The notes beneath the pieces were generated by a model. The model was not told the DNA's origin and ran no database searches. It saw only the letters and a program-made list of their open reading frames with translations. This document shows positions 31,799-41,381 of a stretch of DNA of 64,000 nucleotides, in pieces (position 1 is the first letter of the stretch; each line of letters opens with the position of its first letter). Where the stretch lies: NCBI GenBank assembly GCA_011525035.1, contig WTIZ01000060.1:1-64000 (forward strand), written 5' to 3'. The position numbers were made by a program, and so were the translations under genes. Origin of the DNA: Cryomorphaceae bacterium. GTDB lineage: Bacteria > Bacteroidota > Bacteroidia > Flavobacteriales > Schleiferiaceae.

Positions 31799-34260
31799 TG
31801 TATTTCAGTTTATTAACTATTTTTCTAAGTGGTTTTACAGCACTCTTTATAACGACTATCAACCTATGGTTTATTCCAGGGTTGTTTAGAATACAACAGG
31901 TAGGTAAGATATATATATTATTGACGCTGTTAACCGCTCTTATATACCCGCTGCGCTACCTATTACTAGCTCTGGGTGTTCGTTTTCTTTCGAATAAATA
32001 TTTAGCGAAGGTAGTTAAGGAATACGATGGGGGTCGATTCAACCAATCTTTAGATTTAGGAGAGAAAGGTGAAATAGGAGAATGGTCATCTCGTATAGCT
32101 TTATTAGAAAGTAAAACCACGTTAGGTTTATTAATAAGTACGATTAAGTATCACTGGACCTATCGTTATATACTTATAGGTGTTACTCTTTTGACTCTGG
32201 TTACACTGTTATTCTATCAACCACTAAAAATAAGTACCGAGGAGTTGATTACGGGACAGTTTCGAACTAGTGAGGATATACGAATATTACCAGATACCAT
32301 TCACACCAAGTTTTACACTGAACCGGACTTGTCGCAGTTTCTAGATTGGAACGTAGAAATAGAAGAAATTCCAAGTGTTGTTATAAAGAACTCTAAACAC
32401 AAGGTTTTAAAGAACGGTAGACTAGTTAAAGAATTATGGATCGTTTGTGATTCTGTAATATCTGTTACGTCGTGGTCAGCTTTTATTACACCGCCGTCTT
32501 ATACAAATATTAAATCTTACCGTTTATCTGATACTGTAAAAGCTATTAGCGGTAGTTCCGTAGCAGTAAACTTTAAGGGTTTACTAACGGAATATTTAGA
32601 ACCAGTTGTTTCACGTGAAACAAAAAACAACCTACCCGAGTCTATTATTACTACGAAAACTGAGTTTTTAGAGTTTAGCGGTTTACATCAGTCATTTAAG
32701 ATACCAGTGCAAGTAACACAGGACCTTCCTCCGAATATTGAGATAATTGAAAACAACTATGATTCTTTAGTAATCAAGTGTACGGATGATTTTAGACTAG
32801 ATAGAGTTCTAATTGAATCACAAGAAATAAGAGGCTTAGGGTTGTTTTCAGTAGAGTGGAAGGATACTAAAGTAAGTATCGAGGCTTATGATAATTTAAA
32901 TCAACGTACTAAGCGGACTGTACAGAGACCACAGATGACTTACCAAGCATTAGAATCGGAGTTGAGTCAGAATGCAACATTAAAAGTTCAACAATTCAAA
33001 TCTTATGTGAATTCTAAGGAACAAGAGATTAAAGACAAACAACCTTTTGAACTCAGAAAGCTATCAGAGAAAAAGCTGGATGAGAATGAAAACATAAATC
33101 CTACTGAGCCCGATCAAGAGAAATTAGATGTTATAGAGCAGGCATTGGATGAGTTATGGGAAATTCAGAAGTTGATCAATGCCTTAGAAATGGTTTCACG
33201 TGAAACTAATGAGCCACTAGATTCAGTGATAAATTCATCCATCAACGAACTGAACACTACAGACAAAGAAGAATTAAAGGAAGAGCTTAATAAACTTGAA
33301 TCGCTCGATAAAAGTGGTGACCAAAGAGAAGAACAAGCGAAAGACAGTGCTCAAAAATTAAAGCAGTTGCTAGCTGAATCCACGGTTGATATACAATCAG
33401 AAAATGTTGAACGCTTAAAAAGAATGCTTAAGAATTCTTGGAAAACCAGTGTTGTTCAAGAGGTAAATAAAGCAATACAATCAGGTTCACGTTACAGAGA
33501 GCAAAGAACATTATTAACCATTCAACGAGAGATTTTAGACTCTCTGGAGATTATTTTAATTACCGATCCAATGTTAGGCAAGGTGTTAAATGATGCAGCC
33601 GTATCTATTACCAATGCAGTGAAAGAGTTAGAGTCCGCACTTTTACTTTCTAAAAATATTGAGGTTAAAACCGCTTATATGGTTACTGCATTAAATGATC
33701 TAAACGCGGTTCTTTATGATATACTTCAGAGCGAAAAACAATCTTTAGCGAGCTCTAAAAAGGAATGTAAGAAAGGCCGACCAGGGCAAACGGGTAAACC
33801 TAGTAAGGGCAAAAAAGGAAACAAACCTTCAAAAAAGAAAAGCTCAGAATCCGGAAAGAGTCAAGGTAAAAAACCAGGCAAAAAAGGTGTTTCTAGAAAG
33901 CCGGCAGAAGAGGGTAAAACGCCAGGCGAACAAGGAAAAGGCACCAAAGAGCTCCTCAAAGAAATAGATAATAAGTTAAATGGGCTAAAGGAATTAGGCG
34001 ATGGTTTACAATCTCAAAAACTGGAAGAATTAAAAAGACAACTTCTATTTGGCACACCCAATGAGGATGAAAGTCAAAGTGAGTTTGAAAACAGATTATG
34101 GGAAAGCTTTGATTCAGAATTTCAAAAGGAAGAACAAGGACAGGAGCGTAAGGCTAATACTGGGGACGAGTCTAGTTCTGAGACTGGGACAGAGATTATT
34201 ATTAAACCTTCAAACAATACCGTAAGCGACTTACCTTTGCCGGTGTTGAAAAAGAAGTAA
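31741..34260 (+). CDS. Large DUF4175-like membrane protein with coiled coil and Lys-rich tail
   Basis: An 839-residue protein. Three hydrophobic segments lie within the first ~165 residues (near 20-45, 57-84, 141-162). A beta-rich middle and then long charged coiled-coil helices follow (about 390-640). The low-complexity Lys/Gly/Ser-rich stretch around 675-735 contains repeated KKGxK-type motifs. Layout matches Bacteroidota DUF4175 proteins, whose role is unknown. The very AT-rich codon use contrasts with genes 10 kb away. ybeY and mnmG follow within 2 bp each, so these three probably form an operon. The ATG at 31741 lies within the divergent lipoprotein gene; a TTG at 31798 is the alternative start. 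Confidence 0.65.
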   Translation: MKEGIEIKDFVRRIFLRKSLYFSLLTIFLSGFTALFITTINLWFIPGLFRIQQVGKIYILLTLLTALIYPLRYLLLALGVRFLSNKYLAKVVKEYDGGRFNQSLDLGEKGEIGEWSSRIALLESKTTLGLLISTIKYHWTYRYILIGVTLLTLVTLLFYQPLKISTEELITGQFRTSEDIRILPDTIHTKFYTEPDLSQFLDWNVEIEEIPSVVIKNSKHKVLKNGRLVKELWIVCDSVISVTSWSAFITPPSYTNIKSYRLSDTVKAISGSSVAVNFKGLLTEYLEPVVSRETKNNLPESIITTKTEFLEFSGLHQSFKIPVQVTQDLPPNIEIIENNYDSLVIKCTDDFRLDRVLIESQEIRGLGLFSVEWKDTKVSIEAYDNLNQRTKRTVQRPQMTYQALESELSQNATLKVQQFKSYVNSKEQEIKDKQPFELRKLSEKKLDENENINPTEPDQEKLDVIEQALDELWEIQKLINALEMVSRETNEPLDSVINSSINELNTTDKEELKEELNKLESLDKSGDQREEQAKDSAQKLKQLLAESTVDIQSENVERLKRMLKNSWKTSVVQEVNKAIQSGSRYREQRTLLTIQREILDSLEIILITDPMLGKVLNDAAVSITNAVKELESALLLSKNIEVKTAYMVTALNDLNAVLYDILQSEKQSLASSKKECKKGRPGQTGKPSKGKKGNKPSKKKSSESGKSQGKKPGKKGVSRKPAEEGKTPGEQGKGTKELLKEIDNKLNGLKELGDGLQSQKLEELKRQLLFGTPNEDESQSEFENRLWESFDSEFQKEEQGQERKANTGDESSSETGTEIIIKPSNNTVSDLPLPVLKKK

Positions 34261-34261
34261 G

Positions 34262-34633
34262 TTGATTCCTGTAGAAGCACATATCATATCAGTTTTTGAA
34301 AATATATATCAAGACCTGAGGTTTGGTGATATCTATATTCATTGGATGAACGATGAAGAGCTTTTAGAAGTAAATAGAAAGCATTTGAATCACGATTACT
34401 ACACAGACATTATTACGTTTGATTACACGCGTCGAAACAAGATATCTGGTGAGCTGTTTATTAGTGAGGATAGAATAGAAGACAACGCTAAGCAGAATGA
34501 TGAGCCTTTGGAGAGAGAACGAAATAGAGTTATCGCCCATGGTATACTTCATTTGATAGGATTTGGCGATAAAACCGACGAAGAGAAAGCGGTAATGCGA
34601 TCAAAAGAAAATGAAATTTTAGACCGACTGTAG
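34262..34633 (+). CDS. ybeY: Endoribonuclease YbeY (rRNA maturation)
   Basis: A 123-residue UPF0054 protein. [14 protein letters not shown] and [15 protein letters not shown] are the family signatures. The usual zinc motif is HGxLHLxGYDH; here the third ligand position holds Asp rather than His, followed by KTDEEKAVM. That variant is, as far as I recall, common in Bacteroidota. YbeY takes part in 16S rRNA 3' processing and ribosome quality control. The start is TTG one base after the upstream stop; no ATG is available before the conserved region. Confidence 0.9.
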   Translation: MIPVEAHIISVFENIYQDLRFGDIYIHWMNDEELLEVNRKHLNHDYYTDIITFDYTRRNKISGELFISEDRIEDNAKQNDEPLERERNRVIAHGILHLIGFGDKTDEEKAVMRSKENEILDRL

Positions 34634-34634
34634 G

Positions 34635-36488
34635 ATGGTTCTAGATGAAAAATATGATGTAATTGTTGTCGGTGGCGGTCATGCCGGCTGTGAGGCTAGT
34701 TACTGTGCTGCCAAGATGGGTGCTAAAGTGCTACTGATAACGATGAACATGCAGACTATTGGTCAAATGAGCTGTAATCCAGCGATGGGTGGAGTAGCTA
34801 AAGGCCAGATAGTCAGGGAGATAGATGCTTTAGGAGGCGGTTCAGGTACCATTACGGACAAGAGTATGATTCAGTTTAGAATGCTGAACAGAAGCAAAGG
34901 ACCTGCTATGTGGAGTCCCCGTGTTCAAAGCGACCGAATGCTCTTTGCACAGTACTGGAGGGACCTGCTTGAAGAAACTGAAGGCCTGAGCATGTTCCAA
35001 GATATGGTTACTGGAATGCTAGTATCTGACGGCACCGTTCACGGGGTAAAAACTGCGTTAGGAATGACCTTCGAGGCACATACCGTGGTTCTCACCAGTG
35101 GTACATTTATGAACGGCTTGATCCATGTAGGTGATCAAAACTTCGGTGGAGGTAGAGCCGGCGAAAGAGCCAGCACTGGAATTACTGAAGAGCTTATTCA
35201 GCTAGGCTTTGAAGCAGGCAGAATGAAGACGGGTACACCACCGAGAATTGACGGCAGAACTATTGATTTTAATGTCATGGAAGAACAGCCGGGCGACGAA
35301 GATCCTGGACAATTCAGTTTCTTAGGCCAGTCAAAACTAGAGAAGCAAAGGAGCTGTTGGATTACCCACACTTCACAAGAAGTACACGACACCTTGAAAA
35401 AAGGCTTTGATCGCTCTCCCCTATTTAATGGAGCTATTCGCGGTACGGGCCCGAGATATTGTCCGTCAATCGAGGATAAAATTGATCGATTTGCAGAGAA
35501 AAATTCCCACCAAATCTTTGTTGAACCTGAGGGTTGGAACACTGTAGAGGTGTATGTGAATGGCTTCTCAACAAGTTTACCTGTAGAGATACAGTACGAA
35601 GCGTTGCATAAAGTAAGAGGCTTTGAAAACGCGAAGTTCTTCCGCCCAGGCTATGCTATTGAATACGATTACTTCCCTCCTACGCAGTTAAAGCACACAC
35701 TAGAAACGAAGCTAGTAAGTGGTTTGTACTTTGCGGGTCAGATTAACGGTACAACGGGCTATGAAGAGGCGGCCTGTCAAGGTTTGATGGCCGGGGTAAA
35801 TGCGGTTCGTGCTGTACGCGGCGATTCGCCTTTTATTCTAGGTAGAAACGATGCATATATCGGAGTATTGATTGATGATCTCATTACAAAAGGTACTGAG
35901 GAACCGTATCGAATGTTCACTTCTCGAGCCGAATACAGATTGCTTTTAAGACAAGATAATGCTGACCTACGATTGACGTCGTTAGGGTATGAAATAGGCC
36001 TTGCTGGGGAGCAAAGAAAGAAGTTGCTTGAGGAAAAAATCGAGCTCATTGGTTTAGGTAAAACCGCACTAGATAAGAGTTTGCCGTTGGATAAAATCAA
36101 TACAGTCTTAACCGCTCAAGAAGAAAAGCCGGCTAAGGAGAAAACTAAGACGAACAAACTGGTAGCTCGACCTAACATCAAGCTCGAGAATTTTGAGCCA
36201 TATTATTCAGGAGAATCTTGGTGGACAGACGAGGTTGTTGAACAACTAGAAATTGATATTAAGTACGGCGGTTATATTGCGCGCGAAGAGGAAAACGTCG
36301 CGAAGATGAAGCGCTTAAACGATAAGGAAATCCCTGAAAACTTTGACTACTACAAGGTAAAAGGCCTTAGTTTTGAGGGAAGAGATAAGTTAGATGCCAT
36401 TCGTCCAGCCACTATTGCACAGGCCAGCCGTATTAGCGGAATAAGCCAGAGCGATATTCACGTGTTGCTCGTTTATATGGGACGATAA
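34635..36488 (+). CDS. mnmG: tRNA uridine-5-carboxymethylaminomethyl modification enzyme MnmG
   Basis: A 617-residue FAD enzyme. The dinucleotide motif is [12 protein letters not shown] near residue 11, [22 protein letters not shown] is diagnostic of MnmG/GidA, and [21 protein letters not shown] and [15 protein letters not shown] follow. With MnmE it modifies U34 of several tRNAs. It starts 1 bp after ybeY. Proximity to the putative origin (4 kb) recalls the gidA-oriC linkage of other bacteria. Confidence 0.97.
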   Translation: MVLDEKYDVIVVGGGHAGCEASYCAAKMGAKVLLITMNMQTIGQMSCNPAMGGVAKGQIVREIDALGGGSGTITDKSMIQFRMLNRSKGPAMWSPRVQSDRMLFAQYWRDLLEETEGLSMFQDMVTGMLVSDGTVHGVKTALGMTFEAHTVVLTSGTFMNGLIHVGDQNFGGGRAGERASTGITEELIQLGFEAGRMKTGTPPRIDGRTIDFNVMEEQPGDEDPGQFSFLGQSKLEKQRSCWITHTSQEVHDTLKKGFDRSPLFNGAIRGTGPRYCPSIEDKIDRFAEKNSHQIFVEPEGWNTVEVYVNGFSTSLPVEIQYEALHKVRGFENAKFFRPGYAIEYDYFPPTQLKHTLETKLVSGLYFAGQINGTTGYEEAACQGLMAGVNAVRAVRGDSPFILGRNDAYIGVLIDDLITKGTEEPYRMFTSRAEYRLLLRQDNADLRLTSLGYEIGLAGEQRKKLLEEKIELIGLGKTALDKSLPLDKINTVLTAQEEKPAKEKTKTNKLVARPNIKLENFEPYYSGESWWTDEVVEQLEIDIKYGGYIAREEENVAKMKRLNDKEIPENFDYYKVKGLSFEGRDKLDAIRPATIAQASRISGISQSDIHVLLVYMGR

Positions 36489-36509
36489 AAGGCAGGACTT
36501 AAATACGCT

Positions 36510-37394
36510 ATGAGAGAAGAGTTGAAACATTGTCCTGTTTGTGAGGCAACGTCGTTTGAGGAGGCAGTAAGCACCGTAGATTATTCTACAAGCAAGGAAG
36601 AGTTCACGGTACAGAAATGTACTGAATGCTCACACCTGTTTACCAGCCCTAGGGTGGTTGAAGCTGAAATTGGACCGTATTACGATAATCCAAATTACAT
36701 CAGCCACACGAACGAAAACAAGAGTCTTTTCGGACAAGTATATCAGGTGTTGCGCGGCGTTAATTTGAGAAGAAAACTTTCCTACGTCAATGCTGTGTTT
36801 ACTGGTCAAGGCACTGTTTTGGATTACGGTTGTGGAACGGGCCAATTCTTAGAAACATTGGTACAAAGCGGCAAAAACGCGGTCGGTGTGGAAATCAACG
36901 ATAACGCTCGTGCTGCTGCTCAATCTTTCGGCTCTGTAAGCGCCTCCATCGAGGGTGTAGAAAAAGGTGTAGAGGTCATTACGATGTGGCATGTATTGGA
37001 GCACATCTACGATCTAAATGGATTACTCTCAAGCTTCAAAGAAAGGCTTCTACCTGGAGGACACCTCGTTATTGCGGTTCCGAACCCTGAGAGTCATGAT
37101 GCCGAGCATTATGGCAAATATTGGGCGGCCTGGGATGTACCGATTCATGCGCACCACTTCACAGAGGCGAGCGTTTCTAAGCTGTTGGGTAACCATGGTT
37201 TTGACTTGCAAAAAGTCATCCCAATGAATATGGACAGCTACTACATCTCGTTACTATCCGAGCAATACAAGAGCGGCACAGAAAACAAAACCCTAGGTCA
37301 CTGGATAAAGGCCCTTTACAGAGGTTTTGTGAGCAATTTGAAAGCCGGTAAAACCAACACAAGCTCAAAGATTTACGTCTTTAAACTGGGCTAG
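36510..37394 (+). CDS. Class I SAM-dependent methyltransferase with N-terminal zinc ribbon
   Basis: A 294-residue protein. Two CxxC pairs (HCPVCEA near 7 and CTECSHLF near 37) form a likely zinc ribbon. The SAM motif is VLDYGCGTGQFLE near 108, with WHVLEHIYD and LLPGGHLVIAVPNPES downstream, as in the Methyltransf_23 type. Members often methylate polysaccharide sugars, quinones or small metabolites; the substrate here is unknown. It follows mnmG by 21 bp and is probably the last gene of that operon. Its stop nearly touches the convergent holB stop. Confidence 0.82.
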   Translation: MREELKHCPVCEATSFEEAVSTVDYSTSKEEFTVQKCTECSHLFTSPRVVEAEIGPYYDNPNYISHTNENKSLFGQVYQVLRGVNLRRKLSYVNAVFTGQGTVLDYGCGTGQFLETLVQSGKNAVGVEINDNARAAAQSFGSVSASIEGVEKGVEVITMWHVLEHIYDLNGLLSSFKERLLPGGHLVIAVPNPESHDAEHYGKYWAAWDVPIHAHHFTEASVSKLLGNHGFDLQKVIPMNMDSYYISLLSEQYKSGTENKTLGHWIKALYRGFVSNLKAGKTNTSSKIYVFKLG

Positions 37395-37395
37395 T

Positions 37396-38484
37396 TTATT
37401 GTCCTCTAAATGCGCGGTGTAATTGGTAACTCGCGTGTGTGAGCGAGGTTTTTAAATGGATGTTCCGCTCTAAATCTCTTAGACAAGACCCCAACGTTTT
37501 TGTAATTAACTGTGCGCCCGCTGGAACAACAGCAGTGCTGAGCTTCTGAACGTTAATGGCGCCTAAATCGGTCGCTGAAGAATCGGTCGCTTGAACATTG
37601 TGGTAATAGCCCCTTTCGAGGAAGTGCATAGACCGAGTGATCAAGGTTTTTACAGCTTCTTTCGGTTGTGTGGCCAATTCATTGACGACCGCTGTAATCT
37701 CCACAGGAGCCCCTTTATAGCACGTGCGCATCCAGTGGGCAAAGAGCTCTATTTGAGTGGTGCTCGGATCGTTTTTCGCTGTGATTGCCGCACCAAGATT
37801 TGGTGCAAACACCATATTCAAAAGCGCCTTTAAGTTTTCAGCTTCTCCATTAAAGTGCTGTTCAAACGCATCCGCCGTCAATGGTTTGCAGTGCCACGGT
37901 GCACAACGTGAGAGAATGGTGGGCAGCAACCTTCCTTTGTTGTGGGTAACAAAGATGATGTAGGTATTGTCTAGAGGCTCTTCAATAAGCTTCAAGAGCT
38001 TGTTTGATGCACTTACTTTGATGGCCTCAGGCATCCACAATAGCAACACCCTATTTTTTCCTTCAGCTGCTGTGAGACTAAGCTTGTGTTGCAGGTTCTG
38101 GATTTCCTTTACGGGGATTTGAAGCTGTTGGTTTTTGGTAGCAATGGTTTGTTGCCAGCTGTTCGGGTCGAGGAATGGATTCTCGAGAAATGCCTGGCGG
38201 AATTGGACCAGAAAATCATCCGAAGTTCCTGTGGCGCCACCAGAGACTATGGGAAAGGTCAAATTCAGATCGGGATGCTCCAACTTCGCTACACGGGTAC
38301 ATCCTCGGCAGGATCCACATCCAGTTTCGTGTTCACACAACAACAGTTTCGAGAGCTCCAACGCTAAAGGAAGCCCATCCTCTCCTTGCCCGCTAGAAAT
38401 AAGATTGGCGTGGTGCAACTTTCTTGTGGCGGTTGCGTGTTTTATCTGCTCTAGCAGGCTGTTATTGTTATATGTTCTAACCAT
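37396..38484 (-). CDS. holB: DNA polymerase III subunit delta'
   Basis: A 362-residue AAA+ clamp-loader protein. The zinc module CxxCxxC is visible in CEHETGCGSCRGCTRV near residue 50. ANKLLKLIEEP-type motif SNKLLKLIEEPLDNTYIIFVT and LLPTILSRCAPWHCKPL (sensor and arginine-finger SRC) identify delta'. A classical Walker A is replaced by SSGQGEDG, as expected for the non-ATPase delta' subunit. It is divergent from pgk with a 57-bp gap. Confidence 0.9.
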   Translation of the reverse strand: MVRTYNNNSLLEQIKHATATRKLHHANLISSGQGEDGLPLALELSKLLLCEHETGCGSCRGCTRVAKLEHPDLNLTFPIVSGGATGTSDDFLVQFRQAFLENPFLDPNSWQQTIATKNQQLQIPVKEIQNLQHKLSLTAAEGKNRVLLLWMPEAIKVSASNKLLKLIEEPLDNTYIIFVTHNKGRLLPTILSRCAPWHCKPLTADAFEQHFNGEAENLKALLNMVFAPNLGAAITAKNDPSTTQIELFAHWMRTCYKGAPVEITAVVNELATQPKEAVKTLITRSMHFLERGYYHNVQATDSSATDLGAINVQKLSTAVVPAGAQLITKTLGSCLRDLERNIHLKTSLTHASYQLHRAFRGQ

Positions 38485-38541
38485 GGATGTTACCGTAGAA
38501 TTTCGCTTAAATTAGCCGACCAATTCAACACTCAAAAATAT

Positions 38542-39723
38542 ATGAAAAGCTTCGACTTCTCAGGAAAGAATGTACTCATTCGTGTGGATTTCAATGTTCC
38601 ACAAGACGAAAACCTAAATATCACAGACAACACTCGTATTAAAGCGGCACTTCCAACAATTATGAAAGTTGTTGAAGGCGGTGGTAAAGCAGTATTGATG
38701 AGCCATTTGGGCCGTCCAAAAGGAGAGCGTGTTGCTAAGCTTACACTGTCTTCTTTGGTGGATGAGGTTAGTGCTTTGACGGGCACTAAGGTTCACTTCG
38801 CTGAAGATTGTATCGGTGATAAAGCTGCCGAGGCTATCGCAGCAGCATCGAACGGCGAGATCGTATTATTAGAAAACCTGCGTTACTACAACGAGGAAAC
38901 CTCAGGCGATAGAGAGTTTGCCGCTTCACTAGCAGAGCTCGGAGATATTTACTTGAACGACGCCTTTGGAACGGCACACCGTGCACACGCATCAACAGCA
39001 ATCATTGCTGAGTTCTTCGAAGAAGGCAATAAAGGCTTCGGCACGTTAATGAACGGTGAGGTGGAGAGCATTTCGAAAGCATTGGGAAGCGATAAGGCTT
39101 CAACTGTAGCCATTATTGGTGGTGCTAAGGTGAGCTCAAAAATTGGCGTAATTACCAACATGGTAGAGAACGTAGGCACCGTAGTTATCGGCGGTGGTAT
39201 GGGCTTTACTTTCGTTAAGGCAATGGGTGGTTCAGTCGGCACTTCACTAGTAGAGGACGACAAGCTCGATTTGGCCAATGAACTTATCGCAAAGGCGAAG
39301 GAGTTCGGCTGTAACCTTATGATTCCTGTAGATACGTTAATCACGAAAGATTTTGCAGATACTCCTGCGGAGCGCGTGTGTCCAATTGGTGAAATCCCAG
39401 AAGGATATATGGGTCTAGATAACGGTCCAGAGAGCATCACTAAAGTTGAGGCGGTATTGGCCGAAGCAAAAACGATTATCTGGAACGGTCCTATGGGCGT
39501 GTTCGAATTTGAGAACTACGCTGGCGGAACAAAACGCGTTGCTGAGGCGATCGCTAAGAGCACCGCGAACGGCGCGTTCTCTTTGATAGGTGGTGGCGAC
39601 AGTGTTGCCGCGATCAACAAATTTGGTTTTGCGGATAAGGTGAGCTACATCTCAACAGGTGGTGGCGCGATGCTAGAATTCTTGGAAGGTAAAGAGCTTC
39701 CAGGTGTTGCGGCGTTAAGCTAA
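38542..39723 (+). CDS. pgk: Phosphoglycerate kinase
   Basis: A 393-residue glycolytic enzyme. VLIRVDFNVPQD and SHLGRPKGER at the N-terminus bind 3-phosphoglycerate; LENLRYYNEE, NDAFGTAHRAHAST and IIGGAKVSSKI follow. The nucleotide site is in WNGPMGVFE and GGGDSVAA. Length and motifs are complete. It produces ATP and 3-phosphoglycerate in lower glycolysis. Together with the GapN-like gene at 16152 and pyk at 42726, several lower-glycolysis steps lie in this window. The 3' end overlaps cvpA (convergent) by 9 bp. Confidence 0.98.
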   Translation: MKSFDFSGKNVLIRVDFNVPQDENLNITDNTRIKAALPTIMKVVEGGGKAVLMSHLGRPKGERVAKLTLSSLVDEVSALTGTKVHFAEDCIGDKAAEAIAAASNGEIVLLENLRYYNEETSGDREFAASLAELGDIYLNDAFGTAHRAHASTAIIAEFFEEGNKGFGTLMNGEVESISKALGSDKASTVAIIGGAKVSSKIGVITNMVENVGTVVIGGGMGFTFVKAMGGSVGTSLVEDDKLDLANELIAKAKEFGCNLMIPVDTLITKDFADTPAERVCPIGEIPEGYMGLDNGPESITKVEAVLAEAKTIIWNGPMGVFEFENYAGGTKRVAEAIAKSTANGAFSLIGGGDSVAAINKFGFADKVSYISTGGGAMLEFLEGKELPGVAALS

Positions 39724-40185
39724 ATAACCCGAGAGGATTTCACTGAAATCTACGAGAAACGGAAAGTATTGGGAGTCCAGGATCCATTCAGGGTGCTGGA
39801 ACCCCACCCCGTTTTTAGCTGTAGAATATGCGTAAGTCAAAATCGTTAGCCACAGTGCCGATTTTACCGCGCCAAAGACACCTCCTAGAATTCGGTTGAT
39901 TCCTCCCAGGAAGATGGTCTTAAGAATCTTGTCTATGAGGTTGCCTAAAAGCATGACCGCGGCGTAGACGGCCACAAATAAAATAACATAGGTAGCTACA
40001 GGCAGGTAGTCGAACTCAAACTTGCTACCGAAATAAGCCGTTGCCGGCTCGTGGTAAAGAAATGAAACAATCACAGCGAGTAATACAGCAACGATTCCAG
40101 CAATTTCTTTTACAAAGCCTTTCCATATACCTTTGGCAACAAGAAACGCCGTAAAAAGCAAGATAACGAGGTCTAATCCTTTCAT
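39715..40185 (-). CDS. CvpA family membrane protein
   Basis: A 156-residue protein with four hydrophobic segments. GLDLVILLFTAFLVAKGIWKGFVKEI with NRILGGVFGAVKSALWLTIL is the CvpA pattern (colicin V production related). The family is widespread and has been linked to envelope homeostasis, but its biochemical role is not settled. It is divergent from the small conserved gene at 40198, with 12 bp between starts. Confidence 0.85.
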   Translation of the reverse strand: MKGLDLVILLFTAFLVAKGIWKGFVKEIAGIVAVLLAVIVSFLYHEPATAYFGSKFEFDYLPVATYVILFVAVYAAVMLLGNLIDKILKTIFLGGINRILGGVFGAVKSALWLTILTYAYSTAKNGVGFQHPEWILDSQYFPFLVDFSEILSGYLA

Positions 40186-40197
40186 AGAAGCAAAATA

Positions 40198-40548
40198 GTG
40201 AGAAGCGAAGAATTAAAAGCCGATTGGCACCACCTTCTAGACAAACTTTCCCACCAGTTTCCTGGCGATGGCGATATCGATTTAGACGGCGTCCTGTTGC
40301 TTGTGGGCACCCAGGAGCTTCAGATGGGATACATTAAAATGAAAAAGGACGTGAAGATCAACGTTCTTCATGTTGCCATATGTACGGTTTTAGAGCCCTA
40401 CGGCTATTACGAATTTGAGAAACGTGATGAGGAGGGGTGGCCGCATTTTAAATCGCTTAAACCACTACCAACACTAAAGGCAGGCGAACAGGCCATCCTG
40501 ATGAAACAGGCGGTTGTCAATTACTTTAAGTCCAACGGATATATCTAG
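40198..40548 (+). CDS. Conserved Bacteroidota protein of unknown function
   Basis: A 116-residue soluble protein. DWHHLLDKLSHQFPGDGDIDLDG, GTQELQMGYIKMKKDVKINVLH and AGEQAILMKQAVVNYF look well conserved in the phylum as far as I recall, but no function or name is known to me. The start is GTG at 40198; the start region is only 12 bp from the divergent cvpA start, so they may share a promoter region. It ends with a strong terminator. Confidence 0.8.
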   Translation: MRSEELKADWHHLLDKLSHQFPGDGDIDLDGVLLLVGTQELQMGYIKMKKDVKINVLHVAICTVLEPYGYYEFEKRDEEGWPHFKSLKPLPTLKAGEQAILMKQAVVNYFKSNGYI

Positions 40549-40557
40549 AAAAAGAAA

Positions 40558-40586
40558 CCCCCGAGCCAGCGGCTCGGGGGTTTTTT
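40558..40586 (+). terminator. Bidirectional intrinsic terminator
   Basis: A perfect 10-bp stem CCCCCGAGCC / GGCTCGGGGG with a 3-nt loop is followed by six T on the plus strand. Upstream A-rich sequence gives a partial T-tract on the minus strand, so it can also end the convergent lipoprotein operon. Confidence 0.9.
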
Positions 40587-40604
40587 ATTTGAATCGGCCC
40601 AAGG

Positions 40605-40973
40605 TTAACAACCTGGGTCAGATGGATCGTAAGGAAGTAGAATGATTGAGCTTTCTACCGTTTGGTTAGCCTCAAGCTTCACGAAACCGCAACCAATGTG
40701 TGTGTAAGGGTTGCCCCCGCGCGTTCCTAAAATCTTAAATACAGCTTCGTAATCGTATTCGAACTCTACCACTCCGTCAAAGCCCGTGGTGTCTACCATA
40801 TAAGCTTCTTCGCGGTGGCCAGGAACATCAACCGACGCTTCTACCACAACGTTTTGAATGGCCACACCGTCAGGGTTGGTTACCTTGATTCTGAAAGAGT
40901 ACGTAGGATTATCAATACGACATCCTGAAAACAAAAAGGCGCTTAGCGCAAAAAGGAAAACTATCTTCTTCAT
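40605..40973 (-). CDS. Small predicted lipoprotein B (tandem paralog)
   Basis: A 122-residue lipoprotein: MKKIVFLFALSAFLFSGC gives lipobox FSGC. The mature part reads as a single Ig/transthyretin-like beta domain (KVTNPDGVAIQNVVVEASV) and ends in DPSDPGC. It shares the pattern KVTxxDGxxxQNxxV and a C-terminal YxxxDPxGC with the upstream gene, so the two are tandem paralogs. The ATG at 40973 overlaps the upstream stop (TAATG). The function is unknown. Confidence 0.7.
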   Translation of the reverse strand: MKKIVFLFALSAFLFSGCRIDNPTYSFRIKVTNPDGVAIQNVVVEASVDVPGHREEAYMVDTTGFDGVVEFEYDYEAVFKILGTRGGNPYTHIGCGFVKLEANQTVESSIILLPYDPSDPGC

Positions 40974-41320
40974 TATTCTACACAACCATTAGGGTCTCCG
41001 ATTGGGTAAAGTACAACATTTACGTCAATTGTCTCTCCTCGAACCAGTCTTACGTAGTTGCAACCTTCGTAAACCATCTTCCACGCTTTGATGTCGTGGT
41101 AGGCTTCGAAGCCAGATCTAAACACCACTTGGCCACTCACGTCTGTGAAGTTGTACCATTCAGTAGAGTTTTGGATGGGTGTAAACATCTTTACCGCAGC
41201 GTTCTGCACAGGCAGGCCGTCTTCGTTGGTAACGGTAACTTTAACGAAGTATTCAGTAGCACCTTCTTCACATGAAGAAAAAGTAACCGCAACTAGTAAT
41301 AAAAGAAATAAGCGTTTCAT
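40973..41320 (-). CDS. Small predicted lipoprotein A (tandem paralog)
   Basis: A 115-residue lipoprotein with signal MKRLFLLLLVAVTFSSC (Cys17). KVTVTNEDGLPVQNAAVKMF suggests a carboxypeptidase-regulatory/Ig-like beta fold, and the C-terminus YPIGDPNGCVE resembles that of its downstream paralog. A conserved Cys (EGCNY here, IGCGF in the paralog) could pair with the C-terminal Cys. It lies divergent from pheS, 61 bp away. The function is unknown. Confidence 0.7.
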   Translation of the reverse strand: MKRLFLLLLVAVTFSSCEEGATEYFVKVTVTNEDGLPVQNAAVKMFTPIQNSTEWYNFTDVSGQVVFRSGFEAYHDIKAWKMVYEGCNYVRLVRGETIDVNVVLYPIGDPNGCVE

Positions 41321-41333
41321 GCTTGTAATTCAG

Positions 41334-41341
41334 TAATTTTG
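41334..41341 (+). promoter_or_regulatory. -7 element for pheS
   Basis: TAATTTTG matches TAnnTTTG, 40 bp before the pheS ATG at 41382. Confidence 0.5.
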
Positions 41342-41381
41342 CCAAATCTACAACAAACGAATCGTATTAGACTAGGCTGTT

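Noticed and set aside
33750-33960. Lys/Gly/Ser-rich repeats in the DUF4175-like gene taken as a DNA repeat array
   Set aside because: The repetition is at protein level (KKGxK-type) with varied codons; no regular DNA repeat or spacer structure, so not a CRISPR or satellite.
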